Assembly: GCA_934359185.1 (NCBI GenBank)
Contig: CAKRLE010000001.1
Span: 186,001 to 250,000 of the forward strand
Reading direction: 5' to 3'
Length of the DNA stretch: 64,000 nt
DNA from: an uncultured Lachnospira sp.
GTDB lineage: Bacteria > Bacillota > Clostridia > Lachnospirales > Lachnospiraceae
Below are positions 34,724 to 43,325 of the stretch, piece after piece. The stretch's first letter is position 1. Every line of letters starts with the position of its first letter. The notes below the pieces were generated by a model that ran no database searches, was not told where the DNA came from, and worked only from the letters and a program-made list of their open reading frames with translations. A program made the translations under genes and the position numbers.

Positions 34724-36340
34724 TTAATATTCGACGGCCTTTGCGTTACTTCCAGAACCTGTTATTCTATAACATTTTCCATTATTAACCCCCACGCCGT
34801 AATATCCTTCTGTTGATGATGTTTCTTTGACATCAAGTTTAATATAATACATATCAATGCCATCTATTGTTCTCTTTGACTGGAACACAAATTCTGGTGT
34901 CTGTCCTCCAACACTGAATTTACCATTAGCATTAAGAATATTAAGTTCTTTCATTCTTGCGACAAGAATTCCCTGAGCTTCTGCGTATGTATAATTCTTA
35001 CCTGCCTCTATAGTGATATTCTTTCTTGTTATCGGGCTCGAAAGATTAGACTTATTGATAACCACTATAGAAAGAACATAACTACCAGGTTTTAAATCAA
35101 TTCCATCATTATAAATTATAGAATTAGCTGTTGGCGTTGTTCCATCTACAGTATAATACGCTTTACAGCCTTCTTCAAGATTCTTTATCATAATAACAGT
35201 TCCCTCCGGTGCTGTCGATGACTCAACAGTAAGCTCCGGTGCTTCTGGTGCCTGTAATGAAACTGTATACTGGAGTGTTACTGTTTTCGATGTCACTCCC
35301 ATCTTATTAATTGCAACAGCTTTAATTGTGACAGAATCTTTCTCAATCTTAATCGGTGCAGAATACAGCGTACTCTTTGATGTTGGCTGTGAACCATCTG
35401 TTGTATAATATATGCTGCATCCATCCTGGGCAATAAGTGTAAGTTCAACTGGTTCTTTTAATGTTCCCGGAACCTCTGACGGACTTGGTTCTGACACTCT
35501 GTATCCATCAAGTGCTGATGCTGCCTTGTTGCCCTCATACTTATTGATAAGATTAGTAAGTTCCGCTCCGTCTGACTTCTGATAATATATATCGGCCAGC
35601 TTGGTAAGCGCATTAATGTCTGCCACATCATATTCTAATATAGATCTTAATACTTCAATTGCATTATCATAATCATTATCAGCTATATAGATGTCTGCAA
35701 GACTACTCATCATAGCTACATTCTTCCTGCCTTCTGTTGTATTATAGGCAGCTGCTAAAAAGTCCTTTGCCTCAGACATGTTTCCTGCATTATAGTACTC
35801 CATGCCCTTTTCATAATTATATGTAAAGCTCTTTTTATTATTAATATTGATAATAACTGCTGCAATAATAATAATGACAATCGCTGCTGATGCAACCGCC
35901 GCAGCTATAACTATATTCTTTTTATTATCTGCTGCATCAGATTTCTGAGATTTGCTGCTTTCTTTAGCTTTATCGTTATGATATCCCAAATCCTTTCTTG
36001 CATCTCTGTCTGCAGTCTTTCCTGTATTATTACTATTATGCACAGGTGCCACAGGACTGACAGTTTTCTTAATCTTAACGTCATCTTCTATGGCTTCTTT
36101 ATCAATCATTCTTGTTGCGCCAAAATCTATATCATCATCTGTACGTATTCTGGTTGTACTTTCTCCAGCCGCCGCATTACCTGATATACTTTTTCTATCT
36201 ATACTATATATCTTGTCAGACTTATCAGCGTTAGAGGAATTATCAACAAATGCCTTTGCAACATTAGTTTCTTCCTCTACAAGCTTCTCTATGGAACGTA
36301 CAAGTTCATCATCTAAATCATTATTGTCGTTACTACCCAT
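34724..36340 (-). CDS. Membrane protein with TPR-like and chitobiase C-terminal-type domains
   Basis: 538 residues: a long polar N-terminal cytoplasmic part with Asp/Ser/Asn-rich low complexity (1-140), one membrane helix (about 143-166), a TPR-like helical region (about 170-270, with MEYYNAGNMSEAKDFLAAAY and DNDYDNAIEVLRSIL) and two chitobiase/hexosaminidase C-terminal-type beta repeats (about 285-360 and 365-445, each with YYTTDG or YYTVDG and PT). No catalytic domain is seen. A C-terminal 90-residue domain is unassigned. GGAGAG precedes the ATG. The family occurs in Lachnospiraceae without a defined role. Confidence 0.75.
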   Translation of the reverse strand: MGSNDNNDLDDELVRSIEKLVEEETNVAKAFVDNSSNADKSDKIYSIDRKSISGNAAAGESTTRIRTDDDIDFGATRMIDKEAIEDDVKIKKTVSPVAPVHNSNNTGKTADRDARKDLGYHNDKAKESSKSQKSDAADNKKNIVIAAAVASAAIVIIIIAAVIININNKKSFTYNYEKGMEYYNAGNMSEAKDFLAAAYNTTEGRKNVAMMSSLADIYIADNDYDNAIEVLRSILEYDVADINALTKLADIYYQKSDGAELTNLINKYEGNKAASALDGYRVSEPSPSEVPGTLKEPVELTLIAQDGCSIYYTTDGSQPTSKSTLYSAPIKIEKDSVTIKAVAINKMGVTSKTVTLQYTVSLQAPEAPELTVESSTAPEGTVIMIKNLEEGCKAYYTVDGTTPTANSIIYNDGIDLKPGSYVLSIVVINKSNLSSPITRKNITIEAGKNYTYAEAQGILVARMKELNILNANGKFSVGGQTPEFVFQSKRTIDGIDMYYIKLDVKETSSTEGYYGVGVNNGKCYRITGSGSNAKAVEY

Positions 36341-36389
36341 AAATAATAACTCTCCTGTTAATAATCAAAACTAAACTGTTAACTTAACA

Positions 36390-36418
36390 AGTTTAACACA
36401 GCAATATATCTATGTCAA
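36390..36418 (-). promoter_or_regulatory. Putative promoter of the TM-TPR/nfnAB run
   Basis: Minus-strand TTGACA (36413-36418), 17-base spacer, TAAACT (36390-36395), about 50 bases upstream of the ATG at 36340. The -35 is perfect and the -10 is weak. Confidence 0.5.
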
Positions 36419-36500
36419 AGTATAAATCTGTTTATACACTTTATCTTTTTTTCATGAAATGAACACACTTTACACACATTTATTGGATATATTAATAAAC

Positions 36501-36520
36501 AGATAGGATATATCCTATCT
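36501..36520. repeat. 20-base perfect palindrome
   Basis: AGATAGGATA (36501-36510) is followed directly by its reverse complement, with no loop. It lies between the terminator of the BIG_2 gene and the promoter of the TM-TPR gene. A loopless palindrome suits a dimeric protein site better than an RNA hairpin, but it could also be chance in AT-rich DNA. Confidence 0.5.
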
Positions 36521-36537
36521 CCCCCTCATATTTTTAT

Positions 36538-36568
36538 AAAAGGTGCATCACTAGTGATGCACCTTTTT
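36538..36568 (-). terminator. Terminator of the BIG_2 protein gene
   Basis: AGGTGCATCACT pairs with AGTGATGCACCT over 24 bases (36541-36564), flanked by complementary A and T runs; on the minus strand TTTTATAAAAA follows. It lies 14 bases past the stop. Confidence 0.85.
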
Positions 36569-36578
36569 ATTAGTTGTA

Positions 36579-39500
36579 TTAATTATATTTTTTAGCTGTG
36601 AATACTGTAACTGTACAATACATTGTCTTATCATGTGTCACCGCTGTGATATTACATGTTCCACGCATTCTTCCAACCACATGTCCAGATGAGTCAACCG
36701 TAGCAATTCTTGGATTGCTGCTTCTCCATATAATCTTATCACCTGACTCTGTTCCAATAATATCAAGGTCATTAGAATCATACTGCTCTAACCTCATATT
36801 AGAACGGCTTATCGCAAGTGAATGAACTGTACATGTAGAAGATACACCATTATTAGTACTCTCCACTACTACATCTGCAACACCAGGTCCTACAGTTGTG
36901 ATAAGTCCACTGCCATTAACTGTAACTATGCCTGTATCTGTTGAATACCAGTCATATGAATCTGTATTAACCGCTGGCCTTATTCTTACCGCTAACTGTC
37001 TCTGCTTGCCCGTAAGCATGTAAATCTCGCTTGAGTTAATCTTAAGTGAAGATATATTGACAACTGGAGTTACATATACCCAGCAGCTGGCTGATACCGT
37101 ACTGTCAGTCTTAGCTGTAGCAGTAACCTTACATTTACCGGTACTTAAGCCGAATATCTCACCCATTTCATCAACTGTTGCTATACTCTCATTAGATGAT
37201 GTCCACTCAACATCATTAGTCACATTACCATCATCAGTAATAGCGCTTACTATATAAGAACTGCCAATAGCAATTCTTACTGTATCAGGCTCAACTCTCA
37301 AGCCATTGATAGACTCTGTTACATGTACAATACATGTAGCAACAACACCACTGCCATCGGCAGCTGTTGCTGTAATAACTGCATTGCCAAGGTTGTTACC
37401 TGTAATATTACCCTGCTGGTCTACGCTGCATATATTAGGGTCAGATGAAGACCATACTACATTTCTGTTAGTAGCTGTAGCCGCCTCGACTGTAGCTGTA
37501 AGTTTACCCGTCTTACCTAAGCCAAGATATTTTTCACTCGCATCAAGAGTTATGCTTGTAACATATTCTTTAACAAGTATTGTACATGTAGCCTTAAGAC
37601 CATACTGTTCTGTCGTAATCTCAATAACTGTTGTACCACCCTTTAATGCTGTAACAATACCATTTTCATCAACTGATGCAACTTCAGGATCACTTGAAAT
37701 ATATGTAACCTTCTTATTATCTGCATCCGCTGGCTGAATATCAGGAATTATAGCATACTTTGAACCAACCCACATTTCCTGATATGTTGAATTCAGTGTA
37801 ATACCCGTTATCGGCTGTATTACCTTAACCTTGCACGTTGCAAATATTTCCGGATTGTCATTAGATGTAACTGTTATTACAGCCTCATAATTTTCACCTG
37901 TTGGCTCAATACCTGTAATCATACCATACTGGTCAACTGTACAATATTCAGGTCTGCTGCTGCTCCATACGACAGTCTTATCATCCGCATTATATGGAAG
38001 TATAGTAGCGTTAAGGTAGATTGACTGTCCCTTGCGTATTGTTATAGTTTCCTGTGTATCAAGTGTAATACCTGTCACAGGCTGCTTAACATATACCGTA
38101 CACATACGAATCTGTCCGTCTGCAGCCTTACATATGATTGTCGCTGTACCATGAGATACACCTGTTACTGTTACATTAATGCTGTCATATGAATCCTTAG
38201 TGTACTCAACTGTAGCTACAGATGCATTGCTTGTCTCCCATGAAACAATCTGATTAGTTGCATTAGCAGGAGTTATAATTGCCTTAATAGAAAGCGTCTC
38301 ACCTATAGTTATCTGCGCATCTGTATGGTCTAATGTAATATCTGTAATTGGCACTTCAATACTAAAATCACAGCTTGCAGATAACGAACCTGTACTATCT
38401 GCAACTGTAGCAGTAACTGTTGCATTACCTGGTTTTAAGAATCTTACAAGACCTGTTACAGGGTCAACACTTACAACAGGGTCATCTCCAAATGATGTCT
38501 GGGTATATGTAACACCATCATTAATAGTTGTTGTACCATCTTTATATTTAACTGTAGCAAGAAGCTGGAAACTTTCTCCGGTCTTACCCTCAACTTTAGA
38601 TTGATTAAGTTCAATAGAATCAATGTGAGACCTTACAGTTACATTAACATGAGCATCTTTAACTCCCTCATCTGTATATACTTTAATATGTACATCAGTA
38701 TTGCCCTGCTTTTTACCCTTAATCTCAGCACTTGCACCTGAAATTGTTGTATTTGCCACAAAATCAGGAGTTGTATCTTTTACATCAAGAAGTGTGCTGT
38801 CATCAGCTACCCATTCAATCTTTTTTACTCTTTGACTTGCTGGTTCAAATACTGCCTCAATTGTAGTAGTATTTTCATCCTCAATATACACCTCTAAAGA
38901 ATCAGGTAACTTAATATTGTTTATAGGATTAACGACCTGGATAGTACAAGGTTTTTCCTTTGTATTACCATCTATAGTCTGTCGTACAACAAATTTCTTA
39001 TATCCGATGCCAGTACCTTTGATGTGATATACATATTTATGAATATTATTACTTGATGATGAAACTTCTTCACTTCCTAACACTTCTATATTACCGACTT
39101 CATATGTAAGATCACCAGAAGTCACATTAATTATATCATATGTAATTGGCGATGTACTTGTTGTTGTAAATACAATATCTATCGTTTCACCAAGATTAAC
39201 TACTGCACTCTCTGGTGAAATTGAAAGTGCATCAATAATGACAAATGTAAAATCAGACTGTAACTCATTCTTATAATCTGCTGGTTGATATAAAGAATTA
39301 AACAAGTTCAATTCATCAGCACTATATGTATAATCAGAAGTTTTAGGATTATTAAGCAACATTTTTGCTGTGATTTTATCTGTACCAGCCTTTATTGCTT
39401 TAGGTTTTGGCCAGCTTTTATCAATTACATTTGACTCGTTACGTAATTCTTTCTTACCACCTGTTGTGTTAATTGTAAATGTAGAACCTGTTGTATCTGT

Positions 39501-40775
39501 ATATGTAACATTCTTATATAATGTATATGGAATAACAACCTTCATCGTTATAACAGGTGCTGTCTGTCCCGATGGTGCCGGACCAGTTATTGATACTGTT
39601 GCAATACCAACCTCATTAGCTGTAATAGTATCTCCTATAACATCAATAAGGCGGGATTTTTCTGTATAATCTTTTCCACCAATCTTAGTTACATTATCAA
39701 TACTTACATTGTATCCCTTTGGATTATCCGGTATATTAGATATAGCAGATAAATCTATCATCTTATAGCCGTTCTTGATAGCATCCTCACTGTAAATATA
39801 GTAATATTCATCACTAGGACTTGTGCCTGTTCCAACTCTGTAAAGCTGGCTCTTCTCAGATTTCATATTCGATGTTGCTGTTGCATTTTCATATGATGTA
39901 AATGCAGGCTTTACATACACATCGTATTCTTTAATCAAATTCTTATCATTGCCTGCATCGGCTGTCTTGATAGCAATCTTAGATTGTCCAGCTTTAAGCA
40001 ATGATGTTGGAATTGTTATTGTTCCATTGCCTGTATAATATATGCGGTTTTCTAATGTAGCAGGAAGATTGGTTGGATTAGCTATTGATGCCGAATCATA
40101 AGTTGTTCCATCAATAACCACTTCAAGATTTGATAATGCTACATTAGTAGTAAACTGAATATATTTCCAATTTGAATCTGATGGATCTATCAGTGATGTG
40201 GGTAAATCATTTGTTATAACATTTCCAGTACCAGCATTATTAATCTTGCTGATATTTAATGGAGATATTACGTCTAATGATGCAGATGAAATTCCAGTTG
40301 TTATTAATGAGTTAGTTGCAGTATCCATCTTCTGTGGCTGGCCTGTAAGTGTTACTTTACCTGCAGATTTGACGTATAAATCAATAGTGTTATATGATGA
40401 ATCTAGTATTACACCACTCTTTCCATTTTCTAAGGTGGCAGCACCATCTTTAAAAGTCATAACAGCCTGGCTGCCTGAAAGAGACCAGATGATATTTTTC
40501 CTGTCTAACTGTTCGTTATTATTAAGTGATGTTAATTCAAACTTAAATAAGTTTTCCTGTTTTGCTTTAGTATCATCAGGCTTAAGCACTTCATCTGTCA
40601 CTTTCGCCGTAACACTTGGTGCAGTTATTCCTGCACTATCCCTGAATAATAATGGCGATGGATCCACCGCAAATGCATTAACTCCAATAATCCCAACCAG
40701 TCCCGTAACCAGAACTGCCGCAATTATGTACTTTAAGTTGTTCCTCGTCTTTAATACTTTTCTAATCTTTTCCAT
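36579..40775 (-). CDS. Very large secreted protein with about nine BIG_2 Ig-like repeats
   Basis: 1398 residues. A signal peptide (basic start, hydrophobic YIIAAVLVTGLVGIIGV, AFA cleavage near residue 36) leads into about 600 residues of beta-rich, weakly defined sequence, then about nine bacterial Ig-like group 2 repeats (about 625-1395), each with ITLD-type strand, WSSSDP..ATVD-type centre and a CxVxV end. No LPxTG, SLH or choline-binding anchor and no enzyme domain are visible. Likely a cell-surface or extracellular adhesin-like protein; ligand unknown. Start at ATG 40775; the site GGGGG upstream is modest. A 1.4 kb-class repeat array in DNA may cause assembly issues but the frame is continuous. 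Confidence 0.85.
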   Translation of the reverse strand: MEKIRKVLKTRNNLKYIIAAVLVTGLVGIIGVNAFAVDPSPLLFRDSAGITAPSVTAKVTDEVLKPDDTKAKQENLFKFELTSLNNNEQLDRKNIIWSLSGSQAVMTFKDGAATLENGKSGVILDSSYNTIDLYVKSAGKVTLTGQPQKMDTATNSLITTGISSASLDVISPLNISKINNAGTGNVITNDLPTSLIDPSDSNWKYIQFTTNVALSNLEVVIDGTTYDSASIANPTNLPATLENRIYYTGNGTITIPTSLLKAGQSKIAIKTADAGNDKNLIKEYDVYVKPAFTSYENATATSNMKSEKSQLYRVGTGTSPSDEYYYIYSEDAIKNGYKMIDLSAISNIPDNPKGYNVSIDNVTKIGGKDYTEKSRLIDVIGDTITANEVGIATVSITGPAPSGQTAPVITMKVVIPYTLYKNVTYTDTTGSTFTINTTGGKKELRNESNVIDKSWPKPKAIKAGTDKITAKMLLNNPKTSDYTYSADELNLFNSLYQPADYKNELQSDFTFVIIDALSISPESAVVNLGETIDIVFTTTSTSPITYDIINVTSGDLTYEVGNIEVLGSEEVSSSSNNIHKYVYHIKGTGIGYKKFVVRQTIDGNTKEKPCTIQVVNPINNIKLPDSLEVYIEDENTTTIEAVFEPASQRVKKIEWVADDSTLLDVKDTTPDFVANTTISGASAEIKGKKQGNTDVHIKVYTDEGVKDAHVNVTVRSHIDSIELNQSKVEGKTGESFQLLATVKYKDGTTTINDGVTYTQTSFGDDPVVSVDPVTGLVRFLKPGNATVTATVADSTGSLSASCDFSIEVPITDITLDHTDAQITIGETLSIKAIITPANATNQIVSWETSNASVATVEYTKDSYDSINVTVTGVSHGTATIICKAADGQIRMCTVYVKQPVTGITLDTQETITIRKGQSIYLNATILPYNADDKTVVWSSSRPEYCTVDQYGMITGIEPTGENYEAVITVTSNDNPEIFATCKVKVIQPITGITLNSTYQEMWVGSKYAIIPDIQPADADNKKVTYISSDPEVASVDENGIVTALKGGTTVIEITTEQYGLKATCTILVKEYVTSITLDASEKYLGLGKTGKLTATVEAATATNRNVVWSSSDPNICSVDQQGNITGNNLGNAVITATAADGSGVVATCIVHVTESINGLRVEPDTVRIAIGSSYIVSAITDDGNVTNDVEWTSSNESIATVDEMGEIFGLSTGKCKVTATAKTDSTVSASCWVYVTPVVNISSLKINSSEIYMLTGKQRQLAVRIRPAVNTDSYDWYSTDTGIVTVNGSGLITTVGPGVADVVVESTNNGVSSTCTVHSLAISRSNMRLEQYDSNDLDIIGTESGDKIIWRSSNPRIATVDSSGHVVGRMRGTCNITAVTHDKTMYCTVTVFTAKKYN

Positions 40776-41088
40776 GACTCTTAACCCCCACATATTATAT
40801 CTATATTAGTGTTAATTATTAATTTCTTATATGATTGACTTATCCCTGATAAGCCTTATACTATTTATCGTCATATTTAATGAATATAATAACGTATTTT
40901 TATTTATTTTTCAATATTTTTCCATATATATTATTAATTTGATACTAAAATCCTATATATAGGGGATATTTATTACAAAACAGCTATAAAATGTAAACAA
41001 GGCCTGCATGCACACATAGATAAACCATGTATCAGCATACAGACCTTTAAAAATCTTTAATATAATGTATTAATAATTCAATGCAGAA
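40776..41088. other. Intergenic region upstream of the BIG_2 gene (313 bases)
   Basis: AT-rich, no gene seen. It holds the eda terminator (40999-41047) at one end and the BIG_2 leader at the other. It contains a 12-base palindrome CCTATATATAGG (40952-40963) and an inverted repeat CTTATC-CCT-GATAAG (40839-40853). I could not place a convincing promoter. The palindromes are candidate binding sites only. Confidence 0.5.
40999..41047 (-). terminator. Terminator after eda
   Basis: On the minus strand AAGGTCTGTATGC pairs with GCATGCAGGCCTT using GU pairs, followed by GTTTACATTTT. It lies 42 bases past the eda stop. Confidence 0.7.
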
Positions 41089-42048
41089 TTACTTCTGTAC
41101 CAAGTGCATATCAAATCCGCCAAAGCTGCCCTTGAAGTAGATAGCCTTGAGCTTGCCTTCCTTGATAACTCTTGATTCCTCATCGAATTCAAAACCTCTC
41201 TTCTGAAGGTGATAAATAGCTCTCTCAATGTAGTTAGTTGCGATAGCGATATGTCCATGTGTTCCACGGCCCTGCTTCTTCATAATCTCAAATCCTGTGC
41301 CAGAGAAAATTGAACTGTTGCCAACCTTCTTAGGGAAACTGAACATCTTCTCTAATGTATCTGCAAGCTCTTCTGCCTCTTCAGCGTTAGCCATGTTAAC
41401 ACCAACATGACGCATCTCAAATCCAAGCATTGTATCAACAGCTTCTCTTGTAAGCTTCTTGATTCCTTCAAAATCACCAGCTGCAACCATATCCTTCTTA
41501 ACCATCCAAGAACCACCACAGCAGACAATCTTGTTAAAGTCAAGGTAAGACTTTAAATTACCTGCGTTGATTCCACCTGTTGGCATGAACTTCATCTGTG
41601 TATATGGAGCTGCCATAGATTTAATCATGTTAAGTCCGCCTGCAGCTTCTGCTGGGAAGAATTTAACAACATCAAGACCTAACTCGATAGCAACCTCAAC
41701 ATCTGATGGATTGCTTGTACCAGGAACAATTGGGTATCCCTTATCAAGGCAATGCTTAACAACCTTAGGATTAAGTCCTGGGCTTACAATAAACTTAGCA
41801 CCAGCGTTCATGGCTCTGTCAGCCTGCTCTGGTGTAAGGACTGTACCAGCTCCAACTACTAATTCAGGAAACTTAGATGACATAATCTTAATAGCTTCCT
41901 CTGCTGCTGCTGTTCTAAATGTAACCTCAGCTGCTGGAAGTCCACCCTCTATAAGAGCCTTTGCAAGTGGCTCAGCATCCTTTGCATCATCAAGTGCAAT
42001 AACAGGTACAATACCTATTTTACTAAGTTCTTCAATAACTGCGTTCAT
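41089..42048 (-). CDS. eda: KDPG/KHG aldolase with C-terminal VOC-like domain
   Basis: Cleaves 2-keto-3-deoxy-6-phosphogluconate to pyruvate and glyceraldehyde 3-phosphate, the last step of uronate breakdown. The aldolase part (1-207) has the catalytic Glu in AEVTFRT (E41), the Schiff-base Lys in VVKFFPAEAAGG (K129) and a phosphate-binding PTGGI. Normal Eda is about 210 residues; here 112 more residues follow (208-319), beginning LGFEMRHVGVNM and ending GGFDMHLVQK, which look like a vicinal-oxygen-chelate (glyoxalase/bleomycin resistance) domain. Last gene of the leftward uronate run. Confidence 0.93.
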   Translation of the reverse strand: MNAVIEELSKIGIVPVIALDDAKDAEPLAKALIEGGLPAAEVTFRTAAAEEAIKIMSSKFPELVVGAGTVLTPEQADRAMNAGAKFIVSPGLNPKVVKHCLDKGYPIVPGTSNPSDVEVAIELGLDVVKFFPAEAAGGLNMIKSMAAPYTQMKFMPTGGINAGNLKSYLDFNKIVCCGGSWMVKKDMVAAGDFEGIKKLTREAVDTMLGFEMRHVGVNMANAEEAEELADTLEKMFSFPKKVGNSSIFSGTGFEIMKKQGRGTHGHIAIATNYIERAIYHLQKRGFEFDEESRVIKEGKLKAIYFKGSFGGFDMHLVQK

Positions 42049-42077
42049 AATTATCTCCTTTATTTAGATATGTTTTA

Positions 42078-42110
42078 AATCCGGACCTATCATAAAGATA
42101 AGCCCGGATT
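42078..42110 (-). terminator. Hairpin between kdgK and eda
   Basis: AATCCGG (42078-42084) pairs with CCGGATT (42104-42110), extended inwards by GGCTTATC/GATAGG on the minus strand. The U-tract after it is poor (TTTAAAAC), so it may tune mRNA stability more than it terminates. Confidence 0.5.
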
Positions 42111-42144
42111 ATATTAAACTGAATGCTTGTCCAAAGAAATATAA

Positions 42145-43242
42145 TTATCTCTGAACTCTTGCGCCAGCTCCACCCATGATAGCTTCAACTTCCTTCTTAG
42201 AAGCCATTGTTGTATCACCAGGAGTTGTCATAGCAAGTGCACCGTGAGCAGCACCGTAGTTAACGGCTGTCTCAGCATCACCTGTTGTCATAAGACCATA
42301 GATAAGACCTGAAGCGAATGAATCACCGCCACCAACTCTATCCATGATTTCAAGTCCGTCATACTGCTTAGCCTTGTAGATTTCTCCACCTGCCCAGCAA
42401 AGAGCTGACCAATCATTAACTGTAGCTGTCTTAACTGTACGAAGAGTTGTAGCAACTGCCTTGAAGTTAGGATATGTCTTAACAGCTTCGTTGATCATCT
42501 TCTTATAACCATCAATGTTAAGAGTCTTAAGGTTCTCATCGTTACCCTCAATCTGGAAACCAAGGCAAGCTGTGAAGTCTTCCTCGTTACCGATCATAAC
42601 ATCAACATACTTAGCGATTTCCTTGTTAACTTCCTGAGCCTTCTCTAAACCACCGATAGCTGACCACATAGATGGACGGTAGTTAAGATCGTAAGATACG
42701 ATTGTGCCATACTTCTTAGCTGTCTTGATAGCTGCAAGAACTGTCTCACATGACTGCTCTGATAATGCAGCGTAGATACCGCCTGTATGTAACCAACGAA
42801 CACCAAGTGTACCGAAGATGTACTCAAAATCAAAATCTTCTGGCTTAGCCTGTGAGATAGCTGTGTTAGCACGATCTGAACAACCTACAGCACCACGGAT
42901 ACCAAATCCTCTCTCTGTAAAGTTGATACCATTACGGCAGATACGACCGATACCATCTGTCTTCTTCCAGCTGATGAGAGATGTATCAACACCGCCCTGA
43001 AGGATAAAGTCTTCCATAAGCTTACCAACTTCGTTATCAGCAAATGCTGTAAGAACAGCTGTCTTAAGACCGAAACATCTACGAAGACCACGAACAACAT
43101 TGTACTCTCCGCCGCCTTCCCATGCTCTGAAGTTTCTTGCTGTACGGATACGTCCTTCACCTGGATCAAGACGAAGCATTACCTCTCCTAATGATACGGC
43201 ATCAAATGCATAAGTGCCTTCTGGCTTTAAATTTAAATCCAT
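42145..43242 (-). CDS. kdgK: 2-keto-3-deoxygluconate kinase (PfkB family)
   Basis: Phosphorylates KDG to KDPG. 365 residues of the PfkB sugar kinase fold with the substrate-side GEGRIRTARNFRAWEGGGEYNV motif, the ATP-side DRVGGGDSFASGLIYGL (about 305-321, with the catalytic Asp) and the usual GALAMTTPGDT end. Longer than typical KdgK (about 310) through insertions in the middle. ATG 43242 has GGAGG at 11 bases. Function is assigned mainly from context: uxaA upstream, eda downstream. A promoter may lie at 43284-43312. Confidence 0.9.
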   Translation of the reverse strand: MDLNLKPEGTYAFDAVSLGEVMLRLDPGEGRIRTARNFRAWEGGGEYNVVRGLRRCFGLKTAVLTAFADNEVGKLMEDFILQGGVDTSLISWKKTDGIGRICRNGINFTERGFGIRGAVGCSDRANTAISQAKPEDFDFEYIFGTLGVRWLHTGGIYAALSEQSCETVLAAIKTAKKYGTIVSYDLNYRPSMWSAIGGLEKAQEVNKEIAKYVDVMIGNEEDFTACLGFQIEGNDENLKTLNIDGYKKMINEAVKTYPNFKAVATTLRTVKTATVNDWSALCWAGGEIYKAKQYDGLEIMDRVGGGDSFASGLIYGLMTTGDAETAVNYGAAHGALAMTTPGDTTMASKKEVEAIMGGAGARVQR

Positions 43243-43283
43243 TAGTTTAATTACCTCCAAAAAGATATTTTTTATATATTATA

Positions 43284-43312
43284 ATATTATCACATAAATC
43301 ACTATAATTCAA
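43284..43312 (-). promoter_or_regulatory. Putative promoter upstream of kdgK
   Basis: Minus-strand TTGAAT (43307-43312), 17-base spacer, TAATAT (43284-43289), inside the uxaA-kdgK gap. It suggests kdgK-eda can be made independently of uxaA. Confidence 0.45.
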
Positions 43313-43325
43313 TCTACTTATTTAA

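Noticed and set aside
37057..39669. Plus-strand frames inside the BIG_2 gene
   Set aside because: They follow the repeats of the minus-strand gene and have no start signals.
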